Assembly (NCBI GenBank): GCA_033032865.1 | Contig: JAWHQI010000099.1 | Location: forward strand, 6,465,501-6,529,500 | Origin: Dactylorhiza incarnata | Taxonomy: Eukaryota; Streptophyta; Magnoliopsida; Asparagales; Orchidaceae | Length of the DNA stretch: 64,000 bases | Direction of reading: 5' to 3' | In this document: in pieces, positions 1 through 9,280 of the stretch | How positions within the stretch are numbered: position 1 is the first letter of the stretch | Layout: each line of letters begins with the position of its first letter | Program-made: the position numbers and the translations under genes | The notes under the pieces: generated by a model | The model's input: only the letters and a program-made list of their open reading frames with translations | Told to the model about the DNA's origin: nothing | The model's database searches: none

Positions 1-996
1 ATCGTGGACCGTTTGACAAAGGTATCACACTTCATTCCGAACCGGAAGGATGATTCTGTAGAGAAGTTAGCAAAGCTCTATGTTGATAGTATTGTGAGAC
101 TGCACGGTGTCCCTCGTAACATCGTCAGCGATCGTGACGGGCGTTTCACATCGAAAGATTGGAGGCTTATCCATGAACTGTTGGGCACGAAATTGAAGTT
201 CAGCACGGCCTTCCACCCGCAAACGGATGGACAGACCGAGAGAACCAACAGGACTATGGAAGATATGCTCCGAATGTGCGCTCTAGATTTTGGAAAGAGG
301 TGGGAAGATCATCTCTATATGATCGAGTTCGCCTACAATAATAGCTACCAAGCCAGTATAAAGATGGCTCCCTTCGAAGCCCTCTATGGTAAGAAGTGTC
401 GTACGCCGTTGTCTTGGGCGGAAACGGGCGATACTAAGCTATTAAAGCGAAAGGATGTTGAGGAAGCAACTTCGACGATCCGGACTATACGTTAAACGCT
501 ATTGGTTGCCCAGGGTAGGCAAGCAAAATTTTTCAACGCCAAGCATAGGAACCTAGAGTTTTCCGTCGGTGACCGGGTTTACTTGAAGATCAAACCGTTC
601 AAAGGGGTATCAAGGATCCGACGCTTGAAAAAGCTCAGTCCAAGGTACTTAGGACCGTTTGAGATCGTGGAGCGTGTTGGTGATGCGGCTTATCGGCTTG
701 CACTATCTGCAGAGCTGAGCGGTCTGCACTACGTGTTTCACATTTTAGTGTTGAGGAAGGCAGTGCAAGAGCCTACTCATATCGTTGCGGTCGGCAAAGT
801 TCCGGTTGATAGTGGGTTGTCGACGAAAGTCAAGCCCTTACGCATCGAAGATACCGAAGTAAAGCAGCTGCGGAACAAGTCCATTCGGATGGTAAAAGTC
901 CGATGGGATAATTGCGGCCGAGAGGAGCTCTCTTGGGAGAGAGAGCAAACGATGCTTGCGGAGTACCCCGAGCTATTTCTCTCAGGTAATATATAG
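1..996 (+). pseudogene. gypsy integrase C-terminal half with one in-frame stop
   Basis: This is the 3' end of the retrotransposon integrase, which joins element cDNA to host DNA. Visible motifs are the second catalytic aspartate in [10 protein letters not shown] (about residue 43) and the catalytic glutamate in DGQTERTNR (about residue 78). The core is followed by the structural stretch LSPRYLGPFEIVERVG (the GPF module, near base 640) and a short C-terminal tail ending WEREQTMLAEYPELF. That tail resembles a degenerate chromodomain-related region. A TAA at 493-495 interrupts an otherwise continuous frame; the frame resumes at once and ends at 994-996. The first catalytic aspartate lies outside the window. 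This copy cannot make a full protein unless the stop is read through. Confidence 0.88.
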
Positions 997-1040
997 CTGT
1001 AATTCTTGCTATTTCTGTTTTATAAATTTCGGGACGAAAT

Positions 1041-1060
1041 TCTTTTAAGGGGGGTGGAGT
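1041..1060 (+). other. polypurine tract of the gypsy element
   Basis: A purine-rich run (AAGGGGGGTGGAG) directly precedes the LTR start at 1061. Polypurine tracts prime plus-strand DNA synthesis during reverse transcription, and this is the expected position for one. Confidence 0.8.
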
Positions 1061-3045
1061 TGTAACACCCCAAAACTCGTAGTTCAGCGAAGTAGGCGGA
1101 GTGGTAGTGCTGCACTTGAAGCAGGCTAAATTTTCCCTTTCTGCTCTTAGCGCACGATCAGTGGCCTCATCGCGCACGACCGGTGATCGTGCGCCAGCGA
1201 TCGTGCGTTAATTCAGAAGAGAATCGAGTTCTGTCCCGGACAGTGCGCACGACCATTTCCCTCTTCGCGCACGACCACTGACCGTGCGCCTGTGATCGTG
1301 CGCCCTGTTTATTCTGCTCCGCGATTTTGAGCGGAGAAGAAGATCGGTCCGTCCAAATCCTTTGGAATCCGATCCAATGGCTAGGATTAGATGCTGGAGG
1401 TCTTTAGGGCTGATGAGAGGAGTTGAATCCTCATAATCTCTAAGCCTTTCTCTCTCCAAACCTAGAGAAAGAAGAAGGAGGCAAAGAAGAAGAAGGAGAG
1501 ATCCCGCCATTGACGGAGCTCCGGAGCTCCGTTTCGCGAGCCGTTTCCAGATTTGGAGAGTGCAGCCCGGTGCGGTCCTTTCCCTCCGTGTGAAATCTTG
1601 GATCCATGGCTAAGAAGAACGCTTCTAGGGTAACGATTCTTCCTCCCGAACTTTGGACTTGTATTTGTCCTTTCATTCCTCTTTCTATGCTTGCATGAGG
1701 AATCCCTTTCACCAAATGGGTGAAGTGTAGGATTTCCTCAAGTTCTTCGGAATTCCGGGTAGATTGTGTCCGTCCCCGGCATTATTGCATGTAGAAAATC
1801 CGGTAGTCGTGCGGATTTAGGCATTTTGTGTGAAGCCTATTCGTGGCCGTGAGCCCGAATCGGTGATGCTTGATTTGCGACGTTGCATTTAGGTTAGGCC
1901 TAGAATGCGTGCCGGAGAATGACTCCGTGAAATCATCTATAGCAGTGCGGGAAATAAGTTAGGCGTCTTGTGAAGATGCTAACGAAAGCCCCATGCTTTG
2001 AGATTGGTTGAAGGCAAACCTTCACCACGAAATTGATGCGGAGCGTATTGCACCTCCCTTGTTGAGTATTCGCGAAGCCTAGATCCTTGTGAAGGGGTTA
2101 GGTGCGTAGCGTATAATTAGTGTAGCACTTGAAAGTGCTAAACCCTTACGGGCCGAGGTGAAGCCGTACCCGCGTCGTGCGATAGATCGCGACGGTTAGA
2201 GCACGGGCAAAGCTAAACCGAACCCGTTTCCATGCAGATCGGTAAGAGGTCCCTTCCTCATGTAAGCCATGTGATCATGGGAGAGGTCGTGGAAGGTGTC
2301 ATACCTAAACCGACCAAAAGCTCTTGTTCCCACCTAAGGCTGTGACCCTTAGGGTGGAGTGTTGTGGAATTGATATTATGATTAGCCTCATGCGATTGCT
2401 TAGGCGGTTGTGGGGAACCTTCGAGTGAACCCAACCAACATCATGTGCATACTAGGTTCCCCTCTCTTTTGATGCTCAACCTAGAAGATTGATTGTGCTT
2501 GAAACCTCACCTTGTGTAGTTTGCACTTTCTTTTTATTAGTACTTGTTGCTAGTTTGGCTTGCTTGCAGGGTAGAAGCTCCGCCACCCCGGAAAAGGGGT
2601 GGGGTCGTTATAATTTGGTCAGCTTTGCTGACCGTTACCTTGTTTGCCACCACTTGGTGGAATGTTCTTATGCAGGTGCAGGTGAGCCTAGCGGAAAATA
2701 GCGGGCGGTGACCCTTTTGCTGGGTTGGCCCTCGAAGGCCAGCCTCTTTTCTGTTTTCCATGTATTGCCGGCCTGCGTGCCGATGTATGTTTAAGGAGTT
2801 TTATTACATTTGGTTAAATGTAAGGCCTTAAGGCCGTAACTCTACTTTATGGTTTCATTCCTATGATAGTGGACAGTTCTAAATGTAATGTTTTTAATCA
2901 AATGCTTCCGCTTACGTTTTGTACTCTCGTGTAGTTGTATTCTTTTCTGTTTATCACCCTTTTAACTCCTAGCTAGTGTGGTTTGTATGGCGTGGGGTCC
3001 CGGCCGGACCCGCTGTTATACTTTTCGTACTGGCAGGGTGTTACA
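1061..3045 (+). repeat. 3' LTR of the Tekay/Del-like gypsy element
   Basis: The LTR begins TGTAACACCC and ends GGGTGTTACA, a perfect 10-bp terminal inverted repeat, giving 1,985 bp. It contains no coding sequence. Its proximal part carries several CGCACGA...TCGTGCG inverted repeats (1150-1310). The base after 3045 returns to Sirevirus A sequence; the matching target duplication on the left is outside the window. Confidence 0.9.
1150..1310 (+). repeat. palindromic CGCACGA/TCGTGCG cluster in gypsy LTR U3
   Basis: The stretch alternates GCGCACGA and its complement TCGTGCGC several times, for example the arms around 1150-1207 and 1257-1304, so it can fold into several hairpins. It is much richer in CpG than the surrounding LTR. 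Related palindromes occur in the LTRs of the two tRNA-Asp gypsy elements in this window. A TATA-like sequence after it is not clear here (only GTTTATTC near 1308). Confidence 0.75.
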
Positions 3046-3295
3046 GTTGGCTTATGCTAACAAGGTTGTGTTGCAACCCTTCAACATAAGCCACTTTAGT
3101 GATGGAGACTATGCCTTTTGTGATCATACCATAACCTCTGGTGACTCCTTTTTCTGAACCCCCAAAGAAGACTTTGGGTCCATTCTTCACTGCTTTGTAC
3201 TCCTGCAGTAATCCCTTGGTGCCTGTCATATGTCTTGAGCACCCACTGTCCAAATACCAAATCTGCCCAAGGTTGGTATTTGAACTAACCTGCAA
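3046..3295 (-). pseudogene. Sirevirus A aspartic protease, 3' truncated by gypsy insertion
   Basis: The N-terminal part of the pol polyprotein, where the element's aspartic protease begins. The motif IWYLDSGCSRHMTG contains the DSG active site, followed by a glycine-rich segment and VEGLQHNLVSISQL, the usual Sirevirus/copia sequence after the protease. The frame differs from that of gag, which ends at 3304. The junction has a pyrimidine run followed by GCAG/GT. The gypsy insertion at 3045/3046 removes everything downstream. Confidence 0.85.
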
Positions 3296-3303
3296 GAAGA
3301 AGT

Positions 3304-5868
3304 TTAGTTATCCTTAGGAGCCCAAAAACCTTTGGGTCCTAGGTGCATGTTAGTCTGATGAGAGAATCTCACCCTAGCTGCACTCCTAGCAGGAAGACTC
3401 TTCTTTGCATTAGGTACATTGGGATTGTACCAACAATCTATGGCAAAGTGTCCCACTTTACCACAACACCAACATTCATGAATGTTATATCTCCTCTTCT
3501 GAACATTTCCTAAGAAATTAGCATTACTTTGCCTGTGTTCAGGAGGGGAGACAGCTGCAGTCTTCCTGTTTCTCTCAGCAATGATTTGACTGAATGTCAA
3601 TCTATATTCTGTCTTGATGCTCTTTGTCCTGATGGCATTAGCCTGCTTTGGCTTGGCAGCCATACAAGATCTGATTGCATCTGACACTAAGCAACAAGCC
3701 TTGTCCATAGATTGGACAGCAACAATTTTCTTTGCTGAAACAGATTTGGAGGAGCTGACACCCTGATTCTTGAATGAGGGGGCTGAGGTACCAAATACAA
3801 TTGGTCCAGGTTGGGACAATTGAATTTCCTCATGGGGAGCCTTCATGGCACTCAATACCATTCCCTTTCTTCCACTATGGGAAGGAGTATTTTCCTTCCT
3901 ATAGACACTCCCATTCTTCCAGTGACCATAAATGCTTTCATGGTCATACCTGTTGGAAGGAAGTAACACCTTTTGAAAGGTGGTTTGAGGCTTAGCCCTC
4001 CCCTTGCTCTTCTCTCCACTCCCTTCTCCTACTTCCAATTTATTGAATCCTAGTCCTCTCCTATTGGTTTGAGAGGAGAAGGTGTCAATAATAGGGAGCA
4101 CAGATTTGGGCTTGGAGAATTTAGCCACCAGGCTCTTCTCCTTAACAAGCTTCTCCTCAAGGTCCTTGACGACCTTGTTCTTCAGGGAAATAGTGCATAA
4201 TTGCACAATTGTTAATCCCTGTAAATGGCTAATCTGTCTACTCATCTGAGCCACCAGGGTGGTAGGTTTAGTGTAGTCATTTTTAGTCATCTTAAGGGAA
4301 ACAATTTCCTGGGCTTGCCTCTTGGCAAGCTTCTTGCTCTTCTTTAGAGCTTCCAAAAGAACACCATACTTATCAATCAATTGATTGACATCTTCCTCAG
4401 CTTCTGTGCCACTTCCATCAATTGATGAAGGTGCTACAGATTCTGGACCAGTCTCATAATCATAAGAGGATATTGAATGAATTAATACCTGCTCATGTTC
4501 TGAATTATTGTGGTTGTCCTCATCATCAGTTAGAGCCATTAGCCCATGGTAATCTTGAATGACTTCATCCTCCTCTATATTACTGTCTGAATGTGAAAGA
4601 GGGGACCTGATTCCTGTCCTGGCAGCAGGATAGTCCTCTTCCTCCTGAGCAGCAAATAGCCCTATGTAGGCTTCCTCTTCTCCATCTGAGTCTGAAGATG
4701 AAGATTCAGATTCACTCCATCTCTTTCCTTTCTTGGCTAGAAATGATTTTTCTCCCTTCCTCTCCTTCTGGTGATGAGTCTTCTTGTCATCTCTTTCTTT
4801 TCTCTTGACTGGACAGTCAGCAATGACATGTCCAGGCTTACTGCAGCAATATCAAATGATGTTATTTGAAACATGTTTACTAGATTTAGAATCATACCTG
4901 TCCCATTTGGGGTGCTGTCTTTCAGATCTATAGTGATCCTTCCTGGGATGAGAGGAGGAGGAAGGTTTGTTCTTCCATTGTTTCCTTCTCATCATCTTCT
5001 TGAATTGCCTTGAGAAGGCAGCAAATTCCTCATCAGAGGAGCTGTTTTCAGATTGGCAGTGATCTGAATTGTCTGAGTCAGCAGCCCTTCTTGGAGGGGT
5101 AGAAATTCTTGTCTTGCTCTTATTAAATCCTTCAGCCTTGAGGGCCACAAACTTCTCCCTAGCATGAGGCCTGGAGGAGGTGTCTTCTTCCTTTCTTGCA
5201 GATAGTTGCATCTCATATGAGAGCAACTTTCCAAACAGAGTGTGAGGAGTTTCACTAAGCTTTGCCACTTCCCTGATGGCACATATTTTGGTATCCCAAT
5301 CTCTAGCTAGAGATCTTAGGAATTTATCATTCAACTCATAATGAGTGAAGGTCCTTTCATAGGTCCTTAACTCATTAACTATTCTGAAAAATCTTTCATA
5401 GCAGTCAGCTATGCATTCCTGATTTAGTTGCCTAAAGGCTTCATACTCTTGATTGAGGAGGGATTTCATATCATTCCTCACTTCTTCAGTTCCTTCCATA
5501 TACACAATCAGCGTATCCCACATCTCCTTTGCAGTCTCACAGTGCACTAAATTCTGGAAAGTTGAATCATTAATAACATTGACAATAATATTTTGAGCCC
5601 CTTTATCCATTGTAGCCAATGCTATCTCATCCCTTGTCATTTCAGTGAAAGATTTGCCAACCTGCCTAGTAAGATCAATGGTGGAGGGCTTTGTGATAAT
5701 GAAGGGGCCTTCCTGAACAGTGATGAAGATTCTGGGGTCAGATGCTTCCATGAACAATCTAACCCTCTGCTTCCATATGCCAAAGTTGGCTTTGTTGCAT
5801 ATGGGCAATTTCATGGAGCCCATCTCCTTCTGCATTCCATTAGAGGCCATTTGATTCAGACTAATCAA
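3304..5868 (-). pseudogene. Sirevirus A gag with UBN2 region and two zinc knuckles, one in-frame stop
   Basis: Gag forms the nucleocapsid and binds element RNA. The start used is the methionine of MISLNQMASN at 5868; an internal MASNGMQKEMG is also possible. The N-terminal part (KLPICNKANFGIWKQR, CETAKEMWDTL) is the copia UBN2-type capsid region. A first CCHC knuckle (CCSKPGHVIADC) lies near 4820-4850, directly after a TGA at 4852-4854 that interrupts the frame. A long acidic and coiled-coil stretch (about 4100-4700) follows, then a second knuckle, CWCCGKVGHFAIDC, near 3430-3480. The C terminus is FWAPKDN. At about 855 codons it is long, as is usual for Sirevirus gags. It is closely related to the gag of element F. 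Apart from the TGA the frame is open, so the copy is only mildly damaged. Confidence 0.85.
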
Positions 5869-5916
5869 TACCTATTTAGGATCTGGTCAGACTGTTAAGT
5901 ATTTCTTGACCAACCT

Positions 5917-5930
5917 CCCTCTGATACCAC
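5917..5930 (-). other. primer-binding site, tRNA-iMet type (element A)
   Basis: On the minus strand the sequence TGGTATCAGAGGGAG starts two bases after the LTR end. It matches the copia initiator-methionine tRNA primer site. The LTR terminus reads CTTTTA rather than the CTTTCA of its relatives, a likely point mutation. Confidence 0.85.
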
Positions 5931-6838
5931 TTAAAAGATTATAGGTATATGATCTAATTCACCTAGAGGGGGGGGGGGGGGGGGGGGGGAGGGGGGTGAA
6001 TAGGCCTTTTGATTTTTACTTGTTTTATATAAGCAGTTAAACTATTCTATGTAGGAAATCACACACAACCAGAAAACACACAAGTGTTTATAGTGGTTCC
6101 CCAAGACAGTGTGTCCATGGGTAGTCCACTTTCCCCCTTCACCCTTCTAACAGTGTGTTAGACAGGGTCAACTCCTCCAAACTCAGCTCCAAGAGCCTAC
6201 AGCACAGATCCCTCGGGATCTCTCAGGTTTTCCCAACCCTACCTCAGGCACAACAGCACTACCTCAGATCAAACATTGATCCTACAACTCAGACACCTTC
6301 CAGGTCCTACCTCAGAGGAATCCTCCTCCTACAGCTCAGGCAATAGTGCCCTACAACTCAAGCTAAACAACCCTACCTCAGATCTTCACAGATCCTACCT
6401 CAAACTGTCCTCACAGCTCTACAACTCAGATCAACAGATCCAACAACCTCAGGCCTTCACCCCTACAACTCAGAACCCAAAGGTTCCTACAATCTCAGAC
6501 CAAATGGTCCTATAATCTCAAGCAAATTGCCCTACAGAAAAGTGAGTTTAAATCTTACTACAACAGACAACAGTTGAAGGAAGTCTCCTGTAGTTCCTGC
6601 ACAACTTGTGCTTCCTTGTAGCTGGAGATGTTGATGGCAGCTACTATCTGATCTTCCTCTTCAGATGAAGGATGGAAGATCACTTTGCTCCTTCTTGCAA
6701 AGGAACTAACTTTCTCTCTCTGTTTCTTCTTCCTTGTTCAGTGAGCAGGAGGAGAGAAACGAGAGCTTCGACCGTCAATGGAACAGTTGATTTCTTTTGG
6801 CACACGACAGACCCTTTTCATAAGTGCCCTAATTTCTT

Positions 6839-6846
6839 CTTTTATA
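6839..6846 (-). promoter_or_regulatory. TATA box of LTR A (minus strand)
   Basis: The minus strand reads GTATAAAAGAAG here, downstream of the TTCGACGA/CTCAGCGG array and before the start of gag transcription. It is placed where an LTR promoter should be. Assigned by sequence and position only. Confidence 0.55.
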
Positions 6847-6959
6847 CATCTATGATCTTCAACGGCTCTCAGCCGTCCTTCTGAGAAGTATAGGAGAGAT
6901 TGGTGGTCCCCACACTGACATTCTGCAACTTGCGCCACGGGCTGAACTCGCAATCTGCG

Positions 6960-7400
6960 TTTGATGAACTTGCCATACTCTGAGTTCGACGATCTTGCCT
7001 AACTCTGAGTTCGACGATCTTGCCTAACTCTGTGTTCGGCGATCTTGCCAAGTCTCAGCTGTTTCTTCCTTTCTGTCTGCGTTCGACGTTGCCTTCTGAG
7101 TTCGACGATCTTGCTCCACTCTGTGTTCGACAAATACGCCATACTATGTGTTGTTTCTTCCTTTCTGTCTGCGTTCAATGAACTACCTTCTGAGTTCGAC
7201 GAACAGGCCAAGTCTCAGCGCTTGCTACTGTTGTCTCTTTTCCCGTCTCAGCGGATCCGCTGAGACAAACAGCCGTCTCAGCGGTTTCTTCTATCTGCAG
7301 GTCCTTCCCCGTCTCAGCGGATCCGCTGAGACAGTGTGCTCGCCTAAGTGAATTTGACACTTCTTCTCAGCGGTTCTGCTGAGACTGAGAGCTTATCTCA
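6960..7400 (-). repeat. LTR A palindromic motif array
   Basis: The segment contains repeated GAGTTCGACGATCTTGCC-like units (about 6976-7030) and further TTCGACGA sites to 7203. It then has two perfect 22-bp palindromes, at 7245-7266 and 7311-7332. Each is built of GTCTCAGCGGA and its exact complement, with weaker copies after 7355. The CTCAGCGG half also occurs joined to TCGACGAA in the LTRs of elements C and E. Confidence 0.8.
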
Positions 7401-7614
7401 GTGGTTTTGTCAGTAAACAAACTGAACAAACCCTGCACCTTGTTAAGTCCTAACACTGCATGCTTATGAGATAGAAAAATAGTTTATCAAATACAACTTG
7501 TACTTAGTATTGAATGTGAGGCCTTCTTCAAATCAAGGGAACATTGAGGGTCAATTTCTCAACATAGATGTAGGAGTTTGTTTAAGGTGTTAACCTCTTA
7601 ACGAACAACCCGGC

Positions 7615-7624
7615 TTTGATACCA
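7615..7624 (-). other. primer-binding site of element B
   Basis: The minus strand reads CTTTCA-AT-TGGTATCAAAG, so the LTR end at 7627 is followed after two bases by an iMet-type primer site with one change from the usual GAG. Confidence 0.75.
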
Positions 7625-7626
7625 AT

Positions 7627-7789
7627 TGAAAGTATCTAGTTGCTACCTAAATCACCTAGAGGGGGGGGGGGTGAATAGGTGAGTTCTATGACTTTTTAAG
7701 CAGAAATAAAACCTATAAATAAAAAGACACATAAAATAATGAGCTCACACAAACACAAGGATTAATAGTGGTTCCCCAGTATGGGTACT
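7627..7789 (-). repeat. LTR B, 3' segment
   Basis: This is the 3' end of LTR B on the minus strand, with a run of 11 G (plus strand) next to TCTAGGTG. It stops at the gypsy insertion point. The last five bases GTACT (7785-7789) are one copy of that element's target site duplication. Confidence 0.8.
7785..7789. other. target site duplication GTACT, left copy
   Basis: GTACT directly precedes the gypsy LTR start at 7790 and is repeated at 15042-15046 directly after the other LTR. A 5-bp duplication is the normal product of integrase. Confidence 0.93.
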
Positions 7790-9272
7790 TGATGCGTATT
7801 CGGCAAGTGCACCGGTCGCTGTCAAGTAATAAAATTAGGAATAGCTTCCCCGAATATCGTCTCTCAAGGAATGCAGGTTCTGGTGAACGAAACGTGTGGT
7901 GAATTGATCGTTATACGAGCGAATAAGGGAAAAACAAGGGCATTGATTTTGGGTTTCCTAAGCTAGTGCAGAAATGAGAGATGCGGGTCAAAACTCCGCT
8001 TCGCAAGGCGAGGTGAATGCAACGGCCACGATGCCATGCTTCGGGAGGCGCGTGGACGGAAAGTAACTATGACGGGTGAGGGTCGCACACACCTCTTCTC
8101 CAAGCAACACCACTAGCAATTGCTAGGGCTTCACACACGACAAATCTCAGAAAAACACAGCAAAGAAAGTGCTATTCTCGCACCACCACATCATTGCACA
8201 TGAACATCACAAAAGATTTATAACATAAAGCTAAATGATAGTTCATTACAACAACACAAGGAAACTACAAACATAAAGTTTAGAGAAGACCAATAGGAAG
8301 AAATCACCGCGTCTTGGGTTCTCGGCGGGAATGAGAGGTTGTCGGGCTCTCTCCGGGCTCGACCCTCAGATGGTGTGCTGATTCGAAGGAGGCTGTCACC
8401 GCTCCAAAGACCGACAACTCTTCTATGGCTTCCCACGACGAGGAATGCTTGAGCACTTGGCGGGGGATGCTTGCTAACACTCCCGAATGGAAGGATGGTG
8501 GTCGAAAATGCTGGAAAATGGCCTCTTTGGTGGTGGAGATGAAGGAGAAGCCTTCAGACCTTAGGAACGGCGGGAAGGACCTAATTTCCCACTCCCCTCT
8601 CCGCTCTCCTGTCTGACTCTCATGTAATCTGCATTTTATACTAAACAGGCTGACAAATGGTCACGCACGGTCGAACGCACGACCGTGCGTGAACCGTGCG
8701 TTATTAAATGATAAAATCAGGCTTGAGGGAGATGCAGCGCCGCCCATGCATTTTACCCACGCACGGGCAAATCCGCTCGTGCGTACAAACGCACGGGTAA
8801 ATTCAGAATGACCAAAAACATGGAGAACACAGGCCAACCGTGCATTTTACCCATGCACGGGCAAATCCGCCCGTGTGTAAAACGCACGACTATATTCAGA
8901 TCGATCGTCTTCTGCCCAGATCAGAGCGCACGACCGCAACAGCCCGTGCGTCAAGGAAAACGCATGACCGTGCGTTTCACACAGTCATGAATTCTGGGAG
9001 AAAACTGGATACAAGGTAATCCGGCCACCTGCATACAAGATAAAAATAGATGGGAATACACCTCCAGCACCAGATAAACATAGAGAAATGGAAGGGGAGC
9101 ACCATGTGCTTACCCCCAATAACAAGGAGCGCAAATGCACACCAAAATGGGCCTAAGAGTGCACCTAGCAAGGAATAACCAATATGAATGAAAACATGCC
9201 TAAAGTGTAGTGCATAGACTAGATAATCGGCCCAAATGAGTCCATAAATGTGTATATAAATGGGACTCATCA
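7790..9272 (-). repeat. 3' LTR of the gag-protease gypsy element
   Basis: 1,483 bp, reading TGATGAGTCC...ACGCATCA on the minus strand. It aligns almost throughout with the copy at 13569-15041, with scattered substitutions and small indels, so the insertion is fairly young. It carries a palindrome array and a TATA box. Open frames inside it (for example around 8425-8616) are LTR sequence, not genes. Confidence 0.93.
8633..8980 (-). promoter_or_regulatory. palindrome array and TATA box, 3' LTR copy
   Basis: From 8643 to about 8980 the LTR is packed with CGCACG and CGTGCG arms, including the near-perfect palindrome CGCACGACCGTGCG near 8680 and ACGCACGGGCAAAT units. Directly downstream on the minus strand is TATAAAAT (8633-8640). 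The array therefore sits immediately upstream of the presumed promoter. Confidence 0.7.
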
Positions 9273-9280
9273 CACCCCCC
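9273..9280 (-). other. polypurine tract of the gag-protease gypsy element
   Basis: The minus strand reads CTGGGGGGTG directly before the 3' LTR start TGATGAG. The G-rich tract in this position is the expected plus-strand primer. Confidence 0.8.

Larger units (their letters stand above)
1..3045 (+). mobile_element. Ty3/gypsy chromovirus-type retrotransposon (Tekay/Del-like), 3' part
   Basis: The window opens inside the pol gene of a gypsy element and runs through its polypurine tract and complete 3' LTR. The integrase with a GPF-type C-terminal module, the roughly 2-kb LTR and the TGTAACACCC terminus are typical of the plant Tekay/Del lineage. The rest of the element lies left of the window. 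It is inserted into the protease region of the minus-strand Sirevirus that begins at 3046, so it is younger than that element. The lineage name is an inference from LTR size, terminus and integrase style; a pol phylogeny would settle it. Confidence 0.85.
3046..7564 (-). mobile_element. Ty1/copia Sirevirus-type element A, 5' part
   Basis: Read on the minus strand this is 5' LTR, primer-binding site, a long gag with two zinc knuckles, and the start of the protease. The order, the iMet primer site, the coiled-coil-rich gag and the CCCCCCTCTAGGTG block near the LTR end fit the Sirevirus (SIRE/Maximus) genus. The gypsy element to its left interrupts it in the protease, so its pol lies beyond the window. 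It is itself inserted in element B 62 bp from B's LTR; the 5 bp outside its LTR start are TAGAT. Confidence 0.85.
5932..7564 (-). repeat. 5' LTR of Sirevirus A
   Basis: On the minus strand the LTR starts TGTTGAGAAATTGACC at 7564 and ends just before the primer site at 5932 (about 1,633 bp). Its 3' part carries a long C-run followed by TCTAGGTG (5961-5996, 22 consecutive G on the plus strand). Its middle has repeated CTACAACTCAGA blocks (about 6240-6530). Upstream of the TATA-like site lie arrays of TTCGACGA and TCTCAGCGG motifs (about 6960-7400). Confidence 0.85.

Noticed and set aside
8218..8616. Small ORFs that are conserved between 8218-8616 and 13997-14384.
   Set aside because: Conservation is due to the two LTR copies; one is shortened and there is no recognisable domain.
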